From Actinoplanes teichomyceticus ATCC 31121 (GTDB taxonomy: Bacteria; Actinomycetota; Actinomycetes; Mycobacteriales; Micromonosporaceae), in NCBI RefSeq assembly GCF_003711105.1, contig NZ_CP023865.1, forward strand, positions 7,237,001 through 7,301,000: DNA of 64,000 nucleotides, written 5' to 3'. Of this stretch, positions 21,487-29,426 are shown piece by piece. Position numbers and translations under genes: made by a program. How positions within the stretch are numbered: the stretch's first letter is position 1; each line of letters starts with the position of its first letter. The notes under the pieces are model-generated. The model made no database searches. It saw nothing but the letters and a program-made list of their open reading frames with translations, and had not been told where the DNA came from.

Positions 21487-21785
21487 TGCGCGACCCGGGC
21501 GCCGCCCCCGAGCGCACCCGGCTGGCCTGGCGGCGCACCGGCATGTCGGCGGCCGCGGTCGCCCTGCTGGCCGGTCGCCCCGCCGTCCATCCCGGCGCGG
21601 GCCCGGCCGAGTGGCTGATCGCCGGCGCCGCGATGGGCGGCTGGGCCGCGCTGACCGCCGTCGCCCTGCACCGCGCCCCAGGCCTGCGGGCCCGCACTCC
21701 CCGACCGGCGGGCCGGGCGATCCGGGCCTACGCGTTGATCACCGTGGCCTTCGCGATCATCGGCGGTCTGGTTGTCATGCTCTGA
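21486..21785 (+). CDS. Second DUF202-family membrane protein
   Basis: A 99-residue protein that shares a start codon base with the preceding stop (TGATG at 21484-21488). It opens RDPGAAPERTRLAWRRTGMSAAAVALLAGRP, a divergent copy of the DUF202 motif (ERTxLAWxRT), and has two or three hydrophobic segments ending FAIIGGLVVML. The partner upstream is longer and closer to the family consensus. The two probably form one membrane unit. Confidence 0.8.
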   Translation: MRDPGAAPERTRLAWRRTGMSAAAVALLAGRPAVHPGAGPAEWLIAGAAMGGWAALTAVALHRAPGLRARTPRPAGRAIRAYALITVAFAIIGGLVVML

Positions 21786-21823
21786 TCGTCGCCGGGATCG
21801 CGCGGGAGGAGCATCATTGCCCC

Positions 21824-22150
21824 ATGGTCCGGTTGTTCATCTTCTCGGCCGCGGTCGCAGTCGTCCTGCTGACCCTGGCTCTCATCGCCTGCCTGTCGGC
21901 GGAGCGGGTGCGCGCCATGCCGCGGTTGCTCTGGGTCCTGGTCGTGGTCCTCGTCCCGCTGGCCGGGCCGATCGCGTATTTCGTCTGGGGCCGCCCGGTC
22001 AGCCCGGCGGCCCGACGAGCGCCCGCGCGGCCGTCCGCGCCCGACGACGACCCGGATTTCCTGCGCTCCATGGACACCGAGCAGTCCCGCCGCGACCGTG
22101 AGCTGCTCGCCCAGTGGGAGCGGGAGCTGCACCAGGACGACGAGTCCTGA
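21824..22150 (+). CDS. PLDc_N-type small membrane protein
   Basis: A 108-residue protein with two N-terminal membrane helices (residues about 3-23 and 31-50), the second ending LVPLAGPIAYFVWGRPV. That helix pair with a P-x-x-G-P-x-x-Y turn is the phospholipase-D N-terminal domain seen in cardiolipin synthases and in many short stand-alone actinobacterial proteins. The C-terminal half is charged (DPDFLRSMDTEQSRRDRELL) and cytosolic. There is no HKD catalytic motif. GGAGGAG lies about 13 bases upstream of the ATG at 21824. Confidence 0.75.
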   Translation: MVRLFIFSAAVAVVLLTLALIACLSAERVRAMPRLLWVLVVVLVPLAGPIAYFVWGRPVSPAARRAPARPSAPDDDPDFLRSMDTEQSRRDRELLAQWERELHQDDES

Positions 22151-22166
22151 CCGCCCGCTCCGGCGC

Positions 22167-24431
22167 CTAGAGGTTCAGCAGCGCCGCGATGTCCTCGAAC
22201 ACCTTGACGGCGTCCTCCTGCCACGGGTCGGAGTTGCCGTAGCCGTACGCCACGATCAGCGCGACCACCGGCACGCAGAGCATCGTGAGCAGGCTCAGCA
22301 GCAGCTGGAAGAAGCGCAGCAGCCGGCTCTTGCGCTTCGGCCTCGGCGGCGCGACCTGCTTGGGCGTCTTCTGCCGCGCCTTCGGCCGCTTCGCCGGCGG
22401 GCGCGGCGCGGCCACCACGGCCCGGCCGGCGGCCGTTCCGGGCGGCTGCGGGCGGCCCGGCGACGGTGAGATCGGGCGCGCCTGCGCCGCGACCGGGGAG
22501 ACCGGCCGGGCATGCGCCACCACCGGCTCGGCGGCCCGCTTCCCGGCCGGCTTCCCGGCCTGCCTCGCGCGTACGGCGGTGGGCTGCGGCGGCAGCGGGG
22601 TGCGCACCTCGTGCTGCGGTGGGCTGGTGGCGACCGTCGCCTCCGGATCGGGACGCCAGTGCGGCGGGTCGGCGTCCGGCCAGGGATCGACCGGCGGGCG
22701 CAGGTGCGGCGGGACGACCAGCTCCGGACGGATCTCGGTCTCCCGGTTGTCCACGTCCGGCTCCGGCTCGCCGGAGCCGGTGGCGTGCGGCGCCTGCTCG
22801 GCCGCGCCGGCCCGGCGGGTCGGCAGGCCGGCGGCCGTGCCGGGGACCCGCGCCGGCAGGCCGGCGGCCACGCCCGGCGTCCGGGCCGGCAGGCCGGCGG
22901 CCACGCCCGGCGTCCGGGCCGGCAGCGGGCTCACGACGGCGTCACCGGCCGGCGGTTCCGGGTCGCGCGCGCCGGGGCCGAGGTCGGGGCGAGCGCCGCC
23001 GGCGCGATCACCGGCCGCGTCCGGGACCGGCGGGGTCGCCCCCTCGCCGGCCGCCTCCGGAACCGGCGGGGCCGCTCCCTCGCCGGCCGCGTCCGGAACC
23101 GGGGCCCCCTCGCCGGCCGCGTCCGGAACCGGCAGGGTCGCCCCCTCGCCGGCCGCCTCCGGAATCGACCGGGCCGCCACCGGCTGGGTCGCCGCCGGCA
23201 TCGACCGGACGCCCACCGGCTGGGTCGCGGCCGGCATCGGGTCCGCGGCCACCGGCGCGTCCGGTGTGGACGCCGCTCGGGCGGGCGCCGCGAACTCCGG
23301 CAGGTCCCGGGAGGGCAGGCGCAGCTCCGAGGTGGGGCCGGGCGCGGCCGGCTCGGAGGCCAGCAGCGCCGCCCCGGCCAGGATGCTGCCCTCGGCGACC
23401 ACCAGTTCCGGCTGCTCGATCACCACCGGTGGCTCGCCCAGCTCGCGGTGCAGCAGGGTGGCCATCAACGGGATCCGGCTCGCCCCGCCGACCAGGAACA
23501 CCCCGGCCAGCCGGCCGGCCGGCAGCTCCGCGAAGGTCAGCAGGTTCCGGGTGATCCGGACGGTCTGCTCCAGCACCGGGCGGGCGACCTGCTCCAGCTC
23601 CTCCCGGGTCAGGTGCACCTCGGTGTCCAGCAGCGGCACCACGAAGTCGGCCGACTGGGCCCGGGACAGCCGCTCCTTGGCGATCCGCACGTCGTCCCAC
23701 AGCTGGCGGCGAGCCCGGCGTTCCTCGACCGTGGAGGGTTCCAGCAGCCGCTGCCACGCGTCGGTCCGCAGGTACTCGACCAGCGCGGCGTCCACGTCCA
23801 GGCCGCCCAGATCGTCGCGCCCGTCGACGGCGAGCACCTCGAACCCGGTGGTGGTGCGGGACACCAGGCTGGTGTCGAACGTGCCGGCCCCGAAATCGTG
23901 CACCATCAGCACCGAGCCGATCGGCACGTCGCGGCCCAGCACCTCGGCGAAGTAGGTGGCCGCGGCGACCGGCTCGGCGACCAGCCGGGCGCCGGACAGC
24001 CCGGCTCGGGCGGCCGCCTCGGCGAGCAGCGTGCGGCGGGTGGCGCCCCAGGTCGCCGGGCAGGTCAGGGTGGCCTCCGGACGGTACGGCCCGACCGCAC
24101 GGTGCCACTCCTCGACGACCCGGGCCAGCACCGCGGTGATCAGGTCGACGACGGCGAACTCCTGCTCGCCGAGCAGCACCAGGCCGTCGTCGACGCGGCG
24201 TTTCGGGTTCGGCTCGAAGCGGGCCGGGTCGAGCCGGGCACTGTGCACGGCGTCCCGCCCGACCAGCAGGTTCGCCCCGGCGTCGGCGAACACGGCGGAG
24301 GGCAGCAGGGGGGAGCCGTCGACCAGGATCGGCCGCGCGCGCCCGTCCGGCCACCGCGCGACGGCGACGGTGTTGGAGGTGCCGAAGTCGATGCCGAGGG
24401 CGTACTTCGCACCACCCTGGTCGGTGGACAT
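22167..24431 (-). CDS. Hsp70-like ATPase with Pro/Ala-rich linker and C-terminal membrane helix
   Basis: A 754-residue protein. Residues 1 to about 395 are an actin-fold ATPase: GIDFGTSNTVAVA (phosphate 1), HDFGAGTFDTSL (phosphate 2) and VFLVGGASRIPLM (adenosine). DnaK's substrate-binding domain is absent. It is replaced by about 290 residues rich in Pro, Ala, Gly and Thr made of degenerate repeats, then a basic patch (KRKSRLLR) and a hydrophobic segment near residues 703-728 before a short polar end. The ATPase would therefore be tethered to the membrane through its C-terminus. Such Hsp70 variants occur across actinobacteria with unknown clients. The ATG is at 24431; neighbours give no clue. 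Confidence 0.85.
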   Translation of the reverse strand: MSTDQGGAKYALGIDFGTSNTVAVARWPDGRARPILVDGSPLLPSAVFADAGANLLVGRDAVHSARLDPARFEPNPKRRVDDGLVLLGEQEFAVVDLITAVLARVVEEWHRAVGPYRPEATLTCPATWGATRRTLLAEAAARAGLSGARLVAEPVAAATYFAEVLGRDVPIGSVLMVHDFGAGTFDTSLVSRTTTGFEVLAVDGRDDLGGLDVDAALVEYLRTDAWQRLLEPSTVEERRARRQLWDDVRIAKERLSRAQSADFVVPLLDTEVHLTREELEQVARPVLEQTVRITRNLLTFAELPAGRLAGVFLVGGASRIPLMATLLHRELGEPPVVIEQPELVVAEGSILAGAALLASEPAAPGPTSELRLPSRDLPEFAAPARAASTPDAPVAADPMPAATQPVGVRSMPAATQPVAARSIPEAAGEGATLPVPDAAGEGAPVPDAAGEGAAPPVPEAAGEGATPPVPDAAGDRAGGARPDLGPGARDPEPPAGDAVVSPLPARTPGVAAGLPARTPGVAAGLPARVPGTAAGLPTRRAGAAEQAPHATGSGEPEPDVDNRETEIRPELVVPPHLRPPVDPWPDADPPHWRPDPEATVATSPPQHEVRTPLPPQPTAVRARQAGKPAGKRAAEPVVAHARPVSPVAAQARPISPSPGRPQPPGTAAGRAVVAAPRPPAKRPKARQKTPKQVAPPRPKRKSRLLRFFQLLLSLLTMLCVPVVALIVAYGYGNSDPWQEDAVKVFEDIAALLNL
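22835..22940 (-). repeat. 33-bp intragenic tandem repeat in the Hsp70-like gene
   Basis: A 33-bp unit encoding LPARTPGVAAG repeats about three to four times, the last copies diverging to LPARVPGTAAG and LPTRRAG. Further degenerate repeats (AAGEGAxxPVPD-type) lie at about 23020-23215 in the same linker. Confidence 0.7.
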
Positions 24432-24473
24432 GACCGCAGTCTAGGCGGTGCCTGTGAGGGGTATGGGAAACCG

Positions 24474-25247
24474 CTACCGTCCGGTGAACTTCGGCTTGCG
24501 CTTCTCCACGAACGCGGTCGTGCCCTCCACCCGGTCGTCGGTCGCGAAAAGCCCGGCGAACAGGTGGGACTCCAGCGCCAGGCCGGCCGCCAGGTCCATG
24601 CTGAGGCCGGCGTCGATGGCCTGCTTGGCGGCACGCAGCGCGAGCGCCGGCCCGGTGACGTACGGCCGGAGAAGGTCCAGGGCGGTCGCGTGGACCCGGT
24701 CGGCGGGCACCACCCGGTCGGCCAGACCGATCCGCAGCGCCTCTTCCGCGTCCACCATCCGGCCGGAGAAGATCAGCTCCTTGGCCCGGGCCGGGCCGAT
24801 CAGCCGGGCCAGCCGCTGGGTGCCGCCCGCGCCCGGGATGATGCCGAGTTTGATCTCCGGCTGGCCGAGCTTGGCGTCCTCGGCCACCACCCGCCAGTCA
24901 CAGGCCAGCGCCAGTTCGCAGCCGCCGCCGAGGGCGAGACCGGTGATCGCGGCGACCACCGGTTTGGGGATCCGGGCGACCGTGTCGAACGCTCCGGACA
25001 GCGCCGCCGCCCGGGCCACCATGTGCTGGTAGCTGACCGTGGTGAACTCGGTGATGTCGGCGCCGGCCGCGAACACCCGCTCGCCGCCCCACACCACCAC
25101 CGCGCGGACCGCGTCGTCGCCGGCCGCCGCCGTGGCGGCCGCCCACAGCTCCTCCTGGACCTGGGTGTTGAGCGCGTTCATCGGGGGTCGTTCGAGCCGG
25201 ATCGTGCCGATCCCGTCCGCGATCTCCAGTCGTACGAACTCGCCCAC
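24474..25247 (-). CDS. Enoyl-CoA hydratase/isomerase
   Basis: A 257-residue crotonase. Both catalytic glutamates are present, the first in ALGGGCELALACD and the second in LGQPEIKLGIIPGAGGTQRL, as in true hydratases; the oxyanion-hole segment is AAGADITEF. It would add water to trans-2-enoyl-CoA in fatty acid or branched amino acid breakdown. The GTG at 25247 lies five bases after GGAGG, making it a better start than the GTG at 25262 that contains that site. The stop lies near the start of the Hsp70-like gene, which is read in the same direction. Confidence 0.93.
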   Translation of the reverse strand: MGEFVRLEIADGIGTIRLERPPMNALNTQVQEELWAAATAAAGDDAVRAVVVWGGERVFAAGADITEFTTVSYQHMVARAAALSGAFDTVARIPKPVVAAITGLALGGGCELALACDWRVVAEDAKLGQPEIKLGIIPGAGGTQRLARLIGPARAKELIFSGRMVDAEEALRIGLADRVVPADRVHATALDLLRPYVTGPALALRAAKQAIDAGLSMDLAAGLALESHLFAGLFATDDRVEGTTAFVEKRKPKFTGR

Positions 25248-25334
25248 GCCCGCCTCCAACACCTCGCCGATGAGTGCCGTTTCGCCGCCAGCCTACGACG
25301 GGTAAACAGGAAAGGGGGACCGGCAGGAGGAGAG

Positions 25335-25796
25335 ATGACCACGTACTACCGGGATCCGGACGTGCTGATCACCTCGTCCGGGGTCCACATGAACGGCCGC
25401 CAGTTCCGCCTGTCCGAGCTGCTCCGGGTCTGGCACACCCGCGGCGCCCGGTCCTGGTCGGTGATCGCCAAGCGGGGCGCGCTGGGCCTTTCCATCCTGC
25501 TGCCGCTGCTGGTCGGCGCGCTCGCCATCGGGGTGGCCGCGCTCGCCGGGGCCGGCACCGCGCACACCGTCGCGCTGGTGGTCGGCGGGGTGCTGGTCGG
25601 CCTGGCCGTGGTCCCGGTCGCCGACCTGCTGCTGGAACGCCTCGACCGGTCGTACGACCGGGGCAGCCGCACCATGGAGATCTGGGGCCGGGTGCACACC
25701 GGCGACGTGCTGCTGCTGCGCACCGCCGACGCGCAGCGCTTCGGCCGGATCTACCGCGCCCTGCAACGCGCGATGGAGCCGGCGGTGCGCCGGTGA
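25335..25796 (+). CDS. DUF6232-like membrane protein
   Basis: A 153-residue protein that begins TTYYRDPDVLITSSGVHMNGRQF with a short N-terminal sheet, then two hydrophobic helices (residues about 55-75 and 80-100), then a soluble tail with a TADAQRFGRIYRALQRAM helix. That layout (strand motif YYRD-V-IT, membrane hairpin, short cytosolic domain) matches small actinobacterial DUF6232 proteins. The ATG at 25335 follows AGGAGGAG. It overlaps the next gene by GTGA at 25793-25796. Confidence 0.75.
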   Translation: MTTYYRDPDVLITSSGVHMNGRQFRLSELLRVWHTRGARSWSVIAKRGALGLSILLPLLVGALAIGVAALAGAGTAHTVALVVGGVLVGLAVVPVADLLLERLDRSYDRGSRTMEIWGRVHTGDVLLLRTADAQRFGRIYRALQRAMEPAVRR

Positions 25797-26152
25797 GGCG
25801 GGACGCGGCCGGACTCGCCGTCCTGCTCGCCACCAGCGGAACGCTGCACTTCGCCGCGCCCCGGCCGTTCGACCGGATCGTGCCGCGGGCGCTGCCCGGG
25901 TCGGCGCGGACCTGGACGTACCTCAGTGGGGTCGCGGAGTTGGCGGTGGCCGCCGCGATCGCCCACCCCCGCACCCGCCGGGCCGGCGGCCTGGCCGCCG
26001 CCGCGTTGTTCGCGGCGGTCTTCCCGGCCAACGTCAAGATGGCCCGGGACTGGCGGCACACGTCGCCCGTCCGGCGGGCCGTCGCCTACGGCCGGCTGCC
26101 GCTGCAGGCGCCGCTCATCGCCTGGGGCCTGCGGGTCGGCCGCACCGGCTGA
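25793..26152 (+). CDS. DoxX-like small membrane protein
   Basis: A 119-residue protein with four hydrophobic helices, opening AAGLAVLLATSGTLHFAAPRPFDRIVP and with a PANVKMARDW turn after helix three. GTLHF and the PANxxM motif are typical of DoxX-like proteins. The start is GTG 25793 overlapping the preceding stop. Its function is unknown. Confidence 0.75.
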   Translation: MRRDAAGLAVLLATSGTLHFAAPRPFDRIVPRALPGSARTWTYLSGVAELAVAAAIAHPRTRRAGGLAAAALFAAVFPANVKMARDWRHTSPVRRAVAYGRLPLQAPLIAWGLRVGRTG

Positions 26153-26191
26153 CCGGCCCGCGCCCCACGAGGCCGCACGCGCAGGGCGCGG

Positions 26192-27082
26192 TCAGCGGGC
26201 GAAGATGGCGTCGATCTCCGAGCGGTCCGGCAGGGCGTTGCTGGCGCCGACCTTGCGTACGCACGCCGCGCCGGCCGCGTTCGCCCAGCGCACCGCGTCG
26301 AGCAGGTCGCGCCCCTCGGCCCAGGCGACGGCCAGCGCGCCGGTGAACGCGTCACCGGCGGCCGTGGTGTCGGCGACCTCCACGGCGAAGGCGGGCACGT
26401 GCACGTCGCGGCCCTCGCGGTCGGCGTAGCGGGACCCGGCGCCACTGAGCGTCAGCACCACCCGGGGCACGAGCGCGAGCAGCGCGGACAGGTCGGACGC
26501 GTCGCCGCCGGTGATCGCCCGGGCCTCGGTCTCGTTCACCACCAGCAGATCGACCTGGTCGAGCAGGCCGGGCGGCAACTCCCGGGCGGGCGCCGCGTTC
26601 AGGATGGTGCGTGTCCCGGCGGCCCGGGCCGCGGTCAGCGCGGCGGCCACCGTGGCCATCGGGATCTCCTGCTGGCAGAGCAGCACGTCGGCCGCGGCGA
26701 TGCGGTCGCGCTCGCTCTCGGTCAGGTCGGTGAACGTACGGTTCGCGCCCGGACTGACCAGGATGGAGTTCTCCCCGGAGCGGTCCACCATGATCACCGC
26801 GACGCCGGAGGAGCCGTAACTGGTGCGCACGTGGGCGGTGTCCACGCCGGTGGCGGCGAGCCGCGCGCCCAGGGTGACACCGAACGAGTCCGAGCCGATC
26901 GCGCCCAGGAACGTGGTCTCGCCACCGGCCCGGGCGGCGGCGATCGCCTGATTGGCGCCCTTGCCGCCCGGGACCATGACGAAGTCGTCGCCGAGCACGG
27001 TCTCCCCCGGCCGGGGCAACCGTGGGGCCAGCCCGACCAGGTCCATGTTGGCGCTGCCGACCACCACCACCCGCGGCGGCAC
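26192..27082 (-). CDS. rbsK: Ribokinase (PfkB family)
   Basis: A 296-residue PfkB sugar kinase with VVGSANMDLVG at the start, GGKGANQAIAAARAGG (first PfkB signature), and the second signature VADTTAAGDAFTGALAVA containing the catalytic Asp. The family standard DTxGAGD appears as DTTAAGDAF, an ordinary ribokinase variant. It phosphorylates ribose to ribose-5-phosphate. The GTG at 27082 lies one base past the stop of the ABC ATPase gene, so they are co-transcribed. No ribose transporter permease is adjacent; only the ATPase. Confidence 0.93.
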   Translation of the reverse strand: MPPRVVVVGSANMDLVGLAPRLPRPGETVLGDDFVMVPGGKGANQAIAAARAGGETTFLGAIGSDSFGVTLGARLAATGVDTAHVRTSYGSSGVAVIMVDRSGENSILVSPGANRTFTDLTESERDRIAAADVLLCQQEIPMATVAAALTAARAAGTRTILNAAPARELPPGLLDQVDLLVVNETEARAITGGDASDLSALLALVPRVVLTLSGAGSRYADREGRDVHVPAFAVEVADTTAAGDAFTGALAVAWAEGRDLLDAVRWANAAGAACVRKVGASNALPDRSEIDAIFAR

Positions 27083-27083
27083 G

Positions 27084-27908
27084 TCAGCCGGCCCGCGCCG
27101 TGTAGCGGTCGCCGAGCCGGTCCACGACCAGCGGCAGCCCGAACGCCTTCGTCAGGTTCTCCGCGGTCATCACCTCACCGAGCAGGCCGGCCGCGACCAC
27201 CGCGCCCTCGCGCAGCAGCAGGGCGTGGGTGAAGCCCGGCGGGATCTCCTCGACATGGTGGGTGACCAGCACCATGGCCGGCGCGTCCGGATCCATGGCC
27301 AGCTCGGACAGGTGCCCGATGAGCACCTCGCGACCACCCAGGTCCAGCCCGGCGGCCGGCTCGTCGAGCAGCATCAGCTCGGGGTCGGTCATCAGCGCGC
27401 GGGCGATCTGGGTGCGCTTGCGCTCGCCCTCGGAGAGGGTGCCGAACTCGCGGTCCAGGAAGCCGGTCATGCCCAGCTGGGCGAGCAGCTGGCGGGCACG
27501 GGCCTCGTCCTGCGGGTCGTACGCCTCCCGCCAGCGGCCGACCACCGACCACGCGGCGGTGACCACGACGTCGAGCACCTTCTCGTCCGGCGGGATCCGG
27601 TCGGCGAGCCGGCCGGTGGTGATCCCGACCCGGGTGCGCAGCTCGTTGACGTCGGTCCGGCCCAGCCGCTCGCCCAGCACCCACGCCTGGCCGCGGGTCG
27701 GGTGCAGCCGGCCGGACGCGATGTTGAGCAGGGTGGTCTTGCCGGCCCCGTTCGGGCCGAGCACCACCCATCGCTCATCCAGCTCGACCTGCCAGGACAG
27801 GCTGTTGATCAGGTGATTCCCACCGCGGACCACGCTGACGCGGTTGAACGCGATGACGGTGTCCTCGTCGGGCGGAACGGTTACGGCAGCCTCCAGCACG
27901 CCGTCCAT
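27084..27908 (-). CDS. ABC transporter ATP-binding protein
   Basis: A 274-residue ATPase with Walker A GPNGAGKTT, Q-loop region, signature LSEGERKRTQIARAL, Walker B LMLLDEPAAGLD and the His switch (VTHHVEEIP). The tail gives GFTHALLLREGAVVAAG. Sequence character (RELRTRVGITTGRLADRI, PGFTHALLL) is that of the stand-alone iron/molybdate-like ATPases that lack neighbouring permease genes. The ATG is at 27908. It is co-transcribed with the ribokinase gene below. Confidence 0.9.
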   Translation of the reverse strand: MDGVLEAAVTVPPDEDTVIAFNRVSVVRGGNHLINSLSWQVELDERWVVLGPNGAGKTTLLNIASGRLHPTRGQAWVLGERLGRTDVNELRTRVGITTGRLADRIPPDEKVLDVVVTAAWSVVGRWREAYDPQDEARARQLLAQLGMTGFLDREFGTLSEGERKRTQIARALMTDPELMLLDEPAAGLDLGGREVLIGHLSELAMDPDAPAMVLVTHHVEEIPPGFTHALLLREGAVVAAGLLGEVMTAENLTKAFGLPLVVDRLGDRYTARAG

Positions 27909-28076
27909 CCAACCATGTACGCGCGGCGGATTCCGACGGCGTGCCGGTCGTTACACCCCGCCGGTTCCCGGTCACCCCGTCCGGCCGGCGGTTCCCTGCC
28001 GCCAGCCCGCCCGCCGGTTCCCGGTCGCCTGTCCGCCCGCTCCTGGTCACCCACCCCGGGCCGGCCGGTCGGCGTC

Positions 28077-29255
28077 TCAGCCGGTGGTCGATCCGAAGAC
28101 CTCGTCGCGCACCGAGTCCAGGGCCGTGCGCAGGGCCCCGTGCAGCACCGGGTCGGCGGCCACACCGGTGACCACCACCTTGGGCGAGACCAGCGTGATC
28201 GCGGCGACCTCGCGCTCCACCCGGTCGGCCAGCGCCGGCCCACCGGCCCGGCCCACCTCGCCGGCGAGCACCACCAGCGGCGGGTCCAGCACCAGGCAGG
28301 TGGCGGCGACCCCGAGGGCGAGGCGGCGGGCCAGCTCGTCGAGCACCGGCTCACCGGCCGGCCCGGCGGCGACCGCGGCGCGGACCACGTCGGCGGCCTC
28401 GGCGCCGCGGAAGCCGTGCTGGCGGCCGACCGCCTTGACCGCCTCGGCGGCGGCCAGCGTCTGGAAGGCGCCCTTCACCCCGCGCCGGGAGGCGTTGTGC
28501 GGCACGTCGGCGCCGCCCACCGGCAGGTAGCCGATCTCCCCCGCGGCGCCGGTCGCGCCCTGGTGCAGCCGGCCGCCGATGACGCTGGCCAGACCGATGC
28601 CACGGCCGATCCAGACCAGCGCGAAGTCGGCCACCCCGGCGGCCGCGCCGGTGCTCGACTCGGCGATCGCGGCCAGGTTCACGTCGTTGCCGAAGACGAC
28701 CGGGGTGCTCAGGTCCCGGCGCAGGTCGGCGAGCAGGCCGCGGTGCCAGCGGGGCAGGTCCCAGGCGAACGAGATCTCCCCGGACTGCGGGTCGACCAGA
28801 CCCGGGGTGCCCAGCACGACGCGGCGTACCGAGCTGACGTCCGTGCCGGCGGCGGTCGCCGCCTGGACCACCGCCTGGTGCACCACGCCGACCGGGTCGT
28901 CGGTGTCCCGGGTGCTCAGCTCGGCCCGCCCGATCACCGCGCCGGTGATGTCCGCGCAGGCGGCGACCACGGTCTCCGGGCCGACGTCCACCCCGATGAC
29001 GTGCGCGCTGCCCGGGGTGACCGCGTAGAGCTGGGCGTTCGGCCCGCGGCCACCGGCCTGCTCACCGACCCGGCGGACCAGGCCGCGCTCCTCCAGCCGC
29101 TCGACCAGCTGAGAGGCGGTGACCTTGCTGAGGCCGGTCAGCTCGCCCAGCTGGGCCCGGGTCAGCGGACCACGGCTGAGCAGCAGGTCCAGCGCCGCGC
29201 GGTCGTTGAGTGCGCGCAGCAACCGGGGCGTGCCCGGGAGGCGGGTGGCGGCCAT
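28077..29255 (-). CDS. ROK-family transcriptional repressor
   Basis: A 392-residue ROK regulator: an N-terminal winged helix-turn-helix (LTRAQLGELTGLSKVTASQLVERLEERGLV) then the sugar-kinase-like ROK domain with VIGVDVGPETVVAA, the GEIGYLPVGG motif (ROK E-x-G-H form altered to E-I-G-Y), and the metal-binding region near 270-290. It probably represses the divergent GH3 gene (29427) and itself, with a sugar as inducer. The ATG at 29255 follows AGGGG. A 25-bp operator-like inverted repeat lies at 29268-29292, just upstream. Confidence 0.9.
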   Translation of the reverse strand: MAATRLPGTPRLLRALNDRAALDLLLSRGPLTRAQLGELTGLSKVTASQLVERLEERGLVRRVGEQAGGRGPNAQLYAVTPGSAHVIGVDVGPETVVAACADITGAVIGRAELSTRDTDDPVGVVHQAVVQAATAAGTDVSSVRRVVLGTPGLVDPQSGEISFAWDLPRWHRGLLADLRRDLSTPVVFGNDVNLAAIAESSTGAAAGVADFALVWIGRGIGLASVIGGRLHQGATGAAGEIGYLPVGGADVPHNASRRGVKGAFQTLAAAEAVKAVGRQHGFRGAEAADVVRAAVAAGPAGEPVLDELARRLALGVAATCLVLDPPLVVLAGEVGRAGGPALADRVEREVAAITLVSPKVVVTGVAADPVLHGALRTALDSVRDEVFGSTTG

Positions 29256-29267
29256 GACTCGTACCCC

Positions 29268-29292
29268 TAATACTAAAGATTCTTTCCTGTTA
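29268..29292. promoter_or_regulatory. Candidate ROK operator
   Basis: An 11-3-11 inverted repeat: left arm taatactaaag, spacer att, right arm ctttcctgtta. The arms match at 8 of 11 positions. The centre aaagattcttt is a perfect odd palindrome. It lies 12 bases from the ROK start and 134 bases from the GH3 start, in an AT-rich patch standing out from GC-rich surroundings. Confidence 0.6.
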
Positions 29293-29426
29293 CAGTGTCG
29301 GCGCTCGACGTGCAGCCGCAGCGTAACGGTCGGCAATGGCGCCCGTCCGTACGGTGGCTATCGACTCCGAGCGATCATGGCAGCTCGCCGCCCCTGGTGG
29401 CCAGAGCATCGTCACGGAAGGACACC

